Assembly: GCA_026392945.1 (NCBI GenBank)
Contig: JAPLBB010000021.1
Span: 1 to 34,500, forward strand
Length of the DNA: 34,500 nt
DNA from: Actinomycetota bacterium
GTDB lineage: Bacteria; Actinomycetota; Actinomycetes; Nanopelagicales; Nanopelagicaceae
Reading direction: 5' to 3'
Shown here: one piece after another, positions 26,543 to 34,500 of the stretch
Position numbering within the stretch: position 1 is the first letter of the stretch
Layout: every line of letters begins with the position of its first letter
Made by a program: the position numbers and the translations under genes
The notes under the pieces: model-generated
The model's input: the letters and a program-made list of their open reading frames with translations, nothing else
Databases searched by the model: none
Told to the model about the DNA's origin: nothing

Positions 26543-27976
26543 TTGGCAGCACGCTTTTCAAATCGAGTTCTGGTTTTAGGTGCAGGTTCAGTATCACAAT
26601 GTGTACTTCCACTTTTAATTGAGCATCTAGTAGATGCTAAACAGATCACGATTGCGGATATGCGTGATAACCGAAGTCGGGTTGCAGATGCAATTACCGC
26701 CGGTGCCACATACGTTCAGGATCAATTGACCCGTGAAAACATGGATCAATTTTTATCAAAGTATTTATCAGCCGGAGATTTTCTTTTAGATTTAGCATGG
26801 AATATTGATGCAAATGAAATTATTGAATGGGCACATGATCATGGAGTTATTTACTTAAACACCTCACTTGAAGAGTGGGATCCATACTCAGCAGGTGCTA
26901 CTAGAAATCCAACTGAGCGCACACTTTATTGGCGCCATATGAAATTACGTAAGTTAACTGATACCTGGGGCGGCAAGGGACCAACTGCGATTGTTGAGCA
27001 TGGTGCAAACCCTGGATTAGTTTCTCACCTAACAAAGAAAGCGTTATTTGATATTGCAACTAGCGCTGTTAAAGATGGAAAAGCTGGCGCTGGAGTTTCA
27101 GAGGCACTAGCTGCTGAGAACTTTCCAGTATTAGCGCAAAAACTTGGTGTTAAAGTAATTCACATTGCAGAACGTGATACTCAAATCGCTGATAAGCCAA
27201 AGTTATTAAATGAGTTTGTGAATACCTGGTCAGTTGAAGGATTTTATGAAGAAGGTGTTGCACCAGCTGAGCTTGGTTGGGGAACACATGAAAAAACCTT
27301 GCCGGTTAATGCTTATGAACATCCAACTGGACCTAAGAATCAAATCTGTATTGCCCAACCTGGTGCCACAACCTGGGTTCGCTCCTGGGTACCAAAGATG
27401 GAAACAACTGGCATGGTTATTCGCCATGGTGAAGCTTTCACTATTAGTGATCACTTAACTGTTTGGGATGGTGACAAAGCTGTTTACCGTCCAACAGTTC
27501 ACTATGCATACTGTCCAACCGATGCGGCAATTGCATCAATGCGCGAGCTTGAGATGCGCCAGTGGAACTTAACTGGAAACCAAAGAATTATGAATGAGGA
27601 GATTATTGATGGTAATGATCGTCTTGGCGTATTGCTAATGGGACATGCATATAAATCTTGGTGGACTGGATCATTACTAAATATCCATGACTCAAGAAAA
27701 TTAATTCCAAAACAATCTGCAACCACAGTTCAGGTGGCAAGTGCGGTTTATGCCGCTGTTGCTTGGGCAATGGCAAATCCAAATGCTGGATACCGAGTTC
27801 CAGATGATCTACCATGGCGAGAAGTTTTAGCGTTTGCTGAAAAATACTGGGGAGGTTTCTACTCAGAGGCAGCAGATTGGGATCCACTAATGCACCGCAA
27901 TGATTTATTTAAAGGATGGAACAATCGTAAGTATGACGAGAGTGATCCTTGGCAGTTCTCTAACTTCCTTGCGTAA
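26543..27976 (+). CDS. Homospermidine synthase
   Basis: 477 aa; RVLVLGAGSVSQCVLPLLIEH, LDLAWNIDANEIIEWAHDHGVIYLNTSLEEWDPY, EHGANPGLVSHLTKKAL, GWGTHEKTLP, QPGATTWVRSWVP, MGHAYKSWWTGSLLNIHDSRKL. TTG start with AGGGGGT RBS. Confidence 0.88.
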   Translation: MAARFSNRVLVLGAGSVSQCVLPLLIEHLVDAKQITIADMRDNRSRVADAITAGATYVQDQLTRENMDQFLSKYLSAGDFLLDLAWNIDANEIIEWAHDHGVIYLNTSLEEWDPYSAGATRNPTERTLYWRHMKLRKLTDTWGGKGPTAIVEHGANPGLVSHLTKKALFDIATSAVKDGKAGAGVSEALAAENFPVLAQKLGVKVIHIAERDTQIADKPKLLNEFVNTWSVEGFYEEGVAPAELGWGTHEKTLPVNAYEHPTGPKNQICIAQPGATTWVRSWVPKMETTGMVIRHGEAFTISDHLTVWDGDKAVYRPTVHYAYCPTDAAIASMRELEMRQWNLTGNQRIMNEEIIDGNDRLGVLLMGHAYKSWWTGSLLNIHDSRKLIPKQSATTVQVASAVYAAVAWAMANPNAGYRVPDDLPWREVLAFAEKYWGGFYSEAADWDPLMHRNDLFKGWNNRKYDESDPWQFSNFLA

Positions 27977-27980
27977 GTAA

Positions 27981-29351
27981 TTACTTTGTAGGCGGAAGTG
28001 GCTTGCTCGCTTTAATTTCATCTAAGCGGGCAAGTGACTCCAAACGTTCAGTTGCATGATTAACAATTTGTTGCGGATAATCTTTTAAATACCCATCTAA
28101 TACATCCCATGGTTCTTGGATTTCAATTCCATTTAAATGAGCTAGCTCTGGCACGTACTTTCGAACATAGTTGCCATCTTCATCAAATCTTTTACCTTGT
28201 TCAATTGGATTAAATACTCGGTAATACGGTGAAGCATCTGTGCCACAACCTGCAGTCCACTGCCAACCATGGGCATTAGAGGCAACGTCATAATCAATTA
28301 AGTGTTCCCGGAAAAAACGCTCACCTAACTGCCACTCAAGGTGGAGATCTTTAACTAAAAATGATGCCACCACCATTCTGGTTCGGTTGTGCATCCAACC
28401 CTCTTGCAATAACTGCCTCATTGCCGCATCTACAAATGGATACCCCGTTTTACCTTCACACCAGGCTTTAAATTTTTCACCTGGCTCGTCATATCTCATC
28501 TTGGAAAATTGCGGTGCGTAGTATTCAGTTTCAGTGTGTGGGTTATTAAATAAAATATCGGCATAAAACTCTCGCCAAGCAATCTCTTTACGGAATACAT
28601 CATGAGCCTTACTTTCCCCAAGTGGAGCAAGCAGTGTTCGGGGATGAATTTCTCCTAAAGTTAAATGTGCACTCATCTTGCTAGTGCCATCAATACCGGC
28701 AAGATTTCTGGCTTCGTCATAACTATCTAATCCGTTTTTTTGGAAATATTTAAATCGCTCAAGTGCGGCTAACTCACCCGCTTTTGTAATTGTTACGCCT
28801 TCTGGAAATTTCCAATCAGGAAACTCTCTAGCCTCACTGCTTGGCTTAACAGCTGGAATCTCTTTTGGTTTTTCCGCAGGTTTGCGCCAACCATGAGCAC
28901 ACCATCCTTTATAAAAAGGTGTGTAAACCCGATAAGGAGTGTTATCACTTGGTTTAAGTACTCGCCCCGGTGCAACTGCATATGGTGAGCCAGTTCTAAT
29001 TAATTGAATGCCACTATCTTCAATTTTTTTATCTTGCGTTGCTCCATAAGGTTCATACTCTGCTGAGATATGCACACTCTCTGCGTCATACTTTTTTTGC
29101 AAATCTTTCAGCACAGTTAATGGATCACCTGCGATTACCTGAAGATTATTACCAAGTGATTCATCTAAGGCTCTTAATGATTGGCCAAGGTATGCCAATC
29201 TTTTGCTGCCAAGTGTTTTAATTAATTTTGGGTCTAAAATAAATACTGGAACTATCTCTGGACTTTCATCTAATGCAGCCAAAAGCGCAGGATGATCTGA
29301 AATCCGCAGATCTCTGCGAAACCAGATTATCGATCTCTTACTCATTGGCAT
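27981..29351 (-). CDS. Deoxyribodipyrimidine photolyase / cryptochrome family
   Basis: 456 aa; IIWFRRDLRISDHPALLAAL, GYPFVDAAMRQLLQEGWMHNRTRMVVASFLVKDL, YDVASNAHGWQWTAGCGTDASPYYRVFNP. Confidence 0.95.
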   Translation of the reverse strand: MPMSKRSIIWFRRDLRISDHPALLAALDESPEIVPVFILDPKLIKTLGSKRLAYLGQSLRALDESLGNNLQVIAGDPLTVLKDLQKKYDAESVHISAEYEPYGATQDKKIEDSGIQLIRTGSPYAVAPGRVLKPSDNTPYRVYTPFYKGWCAHGWRKPAEKPKEIPAVKPSSEAREFPDWKFPEGVTITKAGELAALERFKYFQKNGLDSYDEARNLAGIDGTSKMSAHLTLGEIHPRTLLAPLGESKAHDVFRKEIAWREFYADILFNNPHTETEYYAPQFSKMRYDEPGEKFKAWCEGKTGYPFVDAAMRQLLQEGWMHNRTRMVVASFLVKDLHLEWQLGERFFREHLIDYDVASNAHGWQWTAGCGTDASPYYRVFNPIEQGKRFDEDGNYVRKYVPELAHLNGIEIQEPWDVLDGYLKDYPQQIVNHATERLESLARLDEIKASKPLPPTK

Positions 29352-29381
29352 ATCGTGCCAGTTAAAGCAGAATTGTTTGAA

Positions 29382-30497
29382 TTAAGAGTGAAGTGACTCC
29401 ACGGTTTCATCCCAGCCCGTAACATCCTTAGGTTTTCTAGGGCCTGGACCAACATAACGAGCCGATGGACGAATGATTCGGCCAGTGCGTTTTTGTTCCA
29501 AAATATGTGCTGACCAGCCAGCAGTTCTCGCTGCGGTAAACATTGAGGTAAATAGATTTGCTGGAACTTCGGCAAAATCTAAAACAATCGCTGCCCAGAA
29601 CTCAACATTTGTTTCTAATACGCGATCTGGTTGACGCTCTTTTAATTCAGCAAGTGCTGCTTGCTCTAATGCGAGCGCAACCTCATAACGCGGTGCGTTT
29701 AATTCCTTTGCAGTCCTACGCAATGTGCGAGCACGTGGATCTTCAGCACGGTAAACCCGGTGACCAAATCCCATTAACCGCTCACCCTTATCCAAAATTG
29801 ATTTCACATAAGCTTTTGCATCCCCGCTCTTTTCAACCGCTTCAATCATGCTAAGTACGCGAGCAGGGGCGCCACCATGTAATGGTCCACTCATTGCGCC
29901 AATCGCACCTGAAATTGAGGCAGCAACATCAGCACCCGTTGAAGCAATAACTCTTCCGGTAAATGTTGATGCATTCATGCCGTGCTCTGCAGCAGATACA
30001 AAGTAAGCATCAATTGCGCGAACGTGAACTGGATCTGGTTCACCTCGCCAGCGAATCATCATTCGCTCCACAACAGTATGTGCTTTATCAATCTCTGATT
30101 GTGGAATTGGGCTAGTGATTGTGCCACGAGCAGATTGGGCAACATAGGAAAGCACCATTACTGAAACGCGAGCTAAATTACTTCTGGCCTCTTCATCTGA
30201 AATATCAAGGAGTGGTTTTAATCCCCAAGCAGGAGTAAGCATCGCAATTGCAGATTGCACATCAACTCGAACATCACCGGTGTGAACTGGAATTAAAAAT
30301 GGTTCAGCAGGTGGCAAGCCTGGATTGAATTCATCATCTACAAGTAAGCCCCAAACATTTCCAAAGGTAACTCGGCCAACTAAATCTTCAATATCAACGC
30401 CGCGGTATCTAAGTGCGCTACCTTCTTTATCAGGCTCGGCAATCTTTGATTCAAATGCAATTACGCCCTCTAGCCCTGGTTTGAAATCATCAGCCAC
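29382..30497 (-). CDS. Citrate synthase (actinobacterial citrate synthase 2 type)
   Basis: 371 aa; GLEGVIAFESKIAEPDKEGSALRYRGVDIEDLV, AAEHGMNASTFTGRVIASTGADVAASISGAIGAMSGPLHGGAPARVL, GFGHRVYRAEDPRA. GTG start, AAAGGAG RBS. Confidence 0.94.
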   Translation of the reverse strand: MADDFKPGLEGVIAFESKIAEPDKEGSALRYRGVDIEDLVGRVTFGNVWGLLVDDEFNPGLPPAEPFLIPVHTGDVRVDVQSAIAMLTPAWGLKPLLDISDEEARSNLARVSVMVLSYVAQSARGTITSPIPQSEIDKAHTVVERMMIRWRGEPDPVHVRAIDAYFVSAAEHGMNASTFTGRVIASTGADVAASISGAIGAMSGPLHGGAPARVLSMIEAVEKSGDAKAYVKSILDKGERLMGFGHRVYRAEDPRARTLRRTAKELNAPRYEVALALEQAALAELKERQPDRVLETNVEFWAAIVLDFAEVPANLFTSMFTAARTAGWSAHILEQKRTGRIIRPSARYVGPGPRKPKDVTGWDETVESLHS

Positions 30498-30552
30498 TTT
30501 TGCACTCCTTTAATCGAAAATCTAATGATCCTATTCTGCTACTTAGGCGCTA

Positions 30553-31245
30553 ATGCTACAAACTCGATCAAAAATGAGGTTGGATACATCCATGACCGCC
30601 CGTGAAGATATTGCCGCAATGCGCCGCCAGTATGGCGAGGTTGGCTTAGTTGAGGCTGATCTACCAGCTGATCCCTACCAATTGTTTAATACCTGGCTAA
30701 AAGATGCAGCCGGTAATGAGATTGTAGTTGAGGCCAATGCGATGGTCTTATCAACTGTTAATGAGGATGGGCCAAAGAGTAGAACGGTTTTACTAAAAGA
30801 TTTAACACCTGCTGGTTTTACATTTTTTTCAAATTACGATTCAAATAAGGGTAAGCAAATTGAAGAAAATAATAATGTCTCACTAGTTTTTCCTTGGTAC
30901 CCACTTGAGCGGCAGGTAATTGTGATTGGTAGTGCAAGTAAAATAAGTAGAGATGAGAGTGAAAAGTATTTTGCAACTCGTCCCCGTGGCTCTCAGATTG
31001 GTGCGTGGGCAAGTGCGCAATCAACAGAGTTAGCATCCCGTGGTGAGTTAGAAAAAAGATTTGCTGAGTTTGAAGCTAAGTGGCCAGAAGGTACTCAGAT
31101 TCCAATCCCACCACATTGGGGCGGGTATGTAATCTCTCCCACATCAATTGAGTTTTGGCAGGGTAGATACTCACGGCTGCATGATCGAATCCAGTATTTG
31201 AAAGATAAGAATAATAATTGGCAACTTAAACGACTTAACCCCTAA
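30553..31245 (+). CDS. pdxH: Pyridoxamine 5'-phosphate oxidase (start may be internal, near MTAREDIA)
   Basis: MRRQYGEVGLVEADLPADPYQLFNTWL, SRTVLLKDLTPAGFTFFSNYDSNKGKQIEENNNVSLVFPWYPLERQV, FWQGRYSRLHDRIQY. Confidence 0.95.
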   Translation: MLQTRSKMRLDTSMTAREDIAAMRRQYGEVGLVEADLPADPYQLFNTWLKDAAGNEIVVEANAMVLSTVNEDGPKSRTVLLKDLTPAGFTFFSNYDSNKGKQIEENNNVSLVFPWYPLERQVIVIGSASKISRDESEKYFATRPRGSQIGAWASAQSTELASRGELEKRFAEFEAKWPEGTQIPIPPHWGGYVISPTSIEFWQGRYSRLHDRIQYLKDKNNNWQLKRLNP

Positions 31246-32456
<1,211 letters not shown>

Positions 32457-32471
32457 GGTTAGGATCAAATC

Positions 32472-32648
32472 ATGAAAGAATCAATATTTGTGATCGCAAT
32501 GGGAATAGTGCTTTGGATTATTGCTTTTGTTTTTGCAATTGTAATGAACGCAGATAGTAAAGTACTTTGGATCTGTGTTGCCGGAGCTGCATTTGGCGCA
32601 CTAGGTCTTAGATACACCGTAAAACGAGGTCGACGAGGTTTGCTTTAA
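32472..32648 (+). CDS. DUF2530-like small membrane protein (58 aa), not in ORF track
   Basis: MKESIFVIAMGIVLWIIAFVFAIVMNADSKVLWICVAGAAFGALGLRYTVKRGRRGLL: two TM helices with basic tail as in DUF2530; next to csp and DUF3027-like genes. Confidence 0.65.
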   Translation: MKESIFVIAMGIVLWIIAFVFAIVMNADSKVLWICVAGAAFGALGLRYTVKRGRRGLL

Positions 32649-33031
32649 TTTCCGTCGATTTGAGATGCAATACCGCGCAATACCTTAGCTAATCTCTCAG
32701 CATCACCAGATGAAGATGTGCGGCCACTGCGAAGGCCATTGCCATAACGATCTAATATTTTGATCGTATCTTCAATCATCGCTGCTAAATCATCATTCTT
32801 ACCACGTGAATTACCAGCCATAGTTGGTGGTGCTTCTACGATTGAAACAGATAGTGCTTGTGGTCCACGACGACCATCAGCAATTGAAAACTCTAGTTTT
32901 GTTCCAGGTTTAACTGTTGTTACACCAGAAGGAAGTGCATCTGCTGATAGGTAAACATCTTCACCTTCATCATTAGAAATAAAACCAAAACCTTTTTCTA
33001 AACTAAACCATTTAACGCGACCACTAGGCAT
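32645..33031 (-). CDS. Cold-shock domain protein with C-terminal extension
   Basis: 128 aa; GRVKWFSLEKGFGFISNDEGEDVYLSADAL; GGGAGA-like RBS upstream. Confidence 0.93.
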   Translation of the reverse strand: MPSGRVKWFSLEKGFGFISNDEGEDVYLSADALPSGVTTVKPGTKLEFSIADGRRGPQALSVSIVEAPPTMAGNSRGKNDDLAAMIEDTIKILDRYGNGLRSGRTSSSGDAERLAKVLRGIASQIDGN

Positions 33032-33125
33032 TGGGATCTCCCTTCAAATTTTAGTATTCGTTTAGGCCATCTTCAGATGGGCAGGTGCTTAGTTTAACCC
33101 ACCAATGGCAATGCTGGTACGGGGT

Positions 33126-34001
33126 TTATTCAGCCTTAATTAGCGCCTCTGAGTGCGCACCACAGCCGTGATCAAAGGAAACTACCCGAGCATCCTCAGG
33201 TGAGATCGCATTTGAGCAAACACCAAAGGTGGTTCGTAGGGAGCCGGCGATTGGAATAAAAAATCCACAAGATACACATGGCTTTGGCGCAGCTTTTGCA
33301 ATTGGAGTACGTGGACCACGATCACCTTCATACCATCGCTTACTTGCCGCATCTCTGCCAATAATTGATAAAACTCTTGCTCTGCCTAAACCAAATTCAA
33401 ATAGTTGAGTTATATCTAAATCTTCCTCCCCAGGAAGGGCCGCATATGCTGGAGTTAATCGCTCATCATCTGGCGCAGTTGGAACAACATCGCCAACACC
33501 AAGATCTCCTGGTTGAATTCTTTGTGAGTAAGGAACCCAGTTTGGTGCGAGTAATGCTTGGGTGCCTGGTAATAAAACAACATCGCAAATTGTTGGCTTA
33601 CTTGCATCATCAATCTTTACAACTGTTACACCCCAACGCCAGCCATGGTAGCCAGGAAGTTTTGCTTCAAAAAGATAAGTTGCAACTCGATCTTCATCTG
33701 AATCAATTGAATAAAACTCACCAACGTATTCACTTTTGCCAGCATCTTCAATTGCAGCTTTCTTAGCTAGATCAAGAGCGCCAAAAATATCTGACTTATT
33801 TACTTCAATATCAATTACTGCTGGATATGTTTTTGCTGGTGCAATATAAGGTTTTCTAATAACTGCAGGTCTTACTATCTCTTCAATTTTAGGTTTGGCA
33901 ATAGCTTCCAGGATCGCATCATCAACTGGTGCCTCAGGTTCTGCCACCATTGAGCTCTCAGATTTGCGGAGCTTTTTAAATAATGATTTTTTCTTTGCCA
34001 T
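33126..34001 (-). CDS. DUF3027-like protein
   Basis: 291 aa; CVSCGFFIPIAGSLRTTFGVCSNAISPEDARVVSFDHGCGAHSEA, WGVTVVKID; neighbours csp as in other actinobacteria. Confidence 0.8.
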   Translation of the reverse strand: MAKKKSLFKKLRKSESSMVAEPEAPVDDAILEAIAKPKIEEIVRPAVIRKPYIAPAKTYPAVIDIEVNKSDIFGALDLAKKAAIEDAGKSEYVGEFYSIDSDEDRVATYLFEAKLPGYHGWRWGVTVVKIDDASKPTICDVVLLPGTQALLAPNWVPYSQRIQPGDLGVGDVVPTAPDDERLTPAYAALPGEEDLDITQLFEFGLGRARVLSIIGRDAASKRWYEGDRGPRTPIAKAAPKPCVSCGFFIPIAGSLRTTFGVCSNAISPEDARVVSFDHGCGAHSEALIKAE

Positions 34002-34077
34002 AGTGGAATAAGCCTAGCAACTTTAGATTAGTAACCAAAATTGAGTTGATTTCTCACGCTAATTTGTTCGCAATAAA

Positions 34078-34112
34078 TTAAGAGCCTTCCATATTTACTG
34101 GAAGGCTCTTAA
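34078..34112 (-). terminator. Strong hairpin, probable intrinsic terminator after the repeat-protein gene
   Basis: TTAAGAGCCTTCCA (34078-34091) / TGGAAGGCTCTTAA (34099-34112): perfect 14-bp stem, 7-nt loop, in the gap between 34001 and 34168. Confidence 0.7.
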
Positions 34113-34132
34113 GTCAATCTTTTCCTTTAAAG

Positions 34133-34154
34133 AAGCGGAGGAAGGAATCCGCTT
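34133..34154. terminator. Second hairpin AAGCGGA-N8-TCCGCTT followed by a T-run on the + strand
   Basis: 7-bp stem immediately beyond the stop of the repeat-protein gene; TTTTTT tract on the + strand side. Confidence 0.45.
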
Positions 34155-34167
34155 TTTTAAACTTTAA

Positions 34168-34500
34168 TTAACCAACATTTAGGGCTGTTTTTTGGGCAGC
34201 ACTTAATGCATTTTTTACGCTATCAGGTATTGCAGCTTTTTGTTCAGGTGTAAGTGCTTTTAGTTGAGCAGCGCTTAAACCTTTTCCTTGGGCTGCAGTT
34301 AATCCTGCTAACGCAGTTGGATCTAATGCTCCAAGAGAAGCTGCGCTTAGTCCTTTAAGTGCAGTAGGTGGCATCTGACCCATTTGTTGTTGAGTCATTC
34401 CAGCAAATGCTGCAGGTGGTAGTTGTTGGAATTGTTGCGTTCCCATTGCCTTAAACGCAGCAGGTGGCAATTGATTTAATTGCTCAGCAACCATTCCAGC
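34168..34500 (-). CDS. Tandem 16-residue repeat protein, C-terminal part (continues beyond window)
   Basis: QLPPAAFKAMGTQQFQ / QLPPAAFAGMTQQQMG / QMPPTALKGLSAASLG / ALDPTALAGLTAAQGK / GLSAAQLKALTPEQKA / AIPDSVKNALSAAQKT; codons upstream of the ORF-track Met read AG-M in register with the repeat, so that Met is internal. Confidence 0.75.
   Translation of the reverse strand, partial: AGMVAEQLNQLPPAAFKAMGTQQFQQLPPAAFAGMTQQQMGQMPPTALKGLSAASLGALDPTALAGLTAAQGKGLSAAQLKALTPEQKAAIPDSVKNALSAAQKTALNVG

Noticed and set aside
33065-33082. Small inverted repeat GGCCATCT-TC-AGATGGGC between csp and the DUF3027-like gene
   Set aside because: Short stem, tiny loop, no T-run; not supportable as a terminator or operator.

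Overview
This 34.5 kb window looks like a gene-dense, AT-rich, streamlined actinobacterial chromosome segment. Gene order and protein motifs suggest a freshwater acI / Nanopelagicales-like lineage; that assignment is inference. No phage, transposon, CRISPR array or rRNA was recognised. Left to right: mfd (5' end only), ppc, pth, rplY/ctc, prs, glmU, tRNA-Gln(TTG), ispE, rsmA, tatD, metG, rsmI, a PMT-family mannosyltransferase, a SepX/GlpR-like membrane protein, RimJ-like GNAT, a shortened MoeA/Glp-like protein, 5-formyl-THF cyclo-ligase, acyl-CoA dehydrogenase, a CopD-CtaG fusion, CopC-like, FmdB zinc ribbon, a 52-aa ORF, MMPL transporter, tRNA-Arg(CCT), saccharopine-dehydrogenase-like protein, SDR, Tat-type Rieske protein, membrane GGDEF protein, homospermidine synthase, photolyase, citrate synthase, pdxH, serC, a 27-aa single-TM ORF, a DUF2530-like protein, a cold-shock protein, a DUF3027-like protein, and the 3' part of a 16-residue tandem-repeat protein. 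The strongest second-look items are: (1) a Glp/MoeA homologue that has lost its second domain and its catalytic motifs but still sits beside a SepX/GlpR-like partner; (2) a Rieske protein with a non-canonical CPPPRGH second cluster motif; (3) a CopC-like protein lacking the copper-ligand histidines; (4) a recurrent TANNNT-N5..8-start arrangement suggesting many leaderless transcripts; (5) convergent gene pairs that always meet within -4 to +6 bp; (6) a 16-aa tandem-repeat protein running off the window edge. All assignments come from reading motifs in the sequence; no database search was run.
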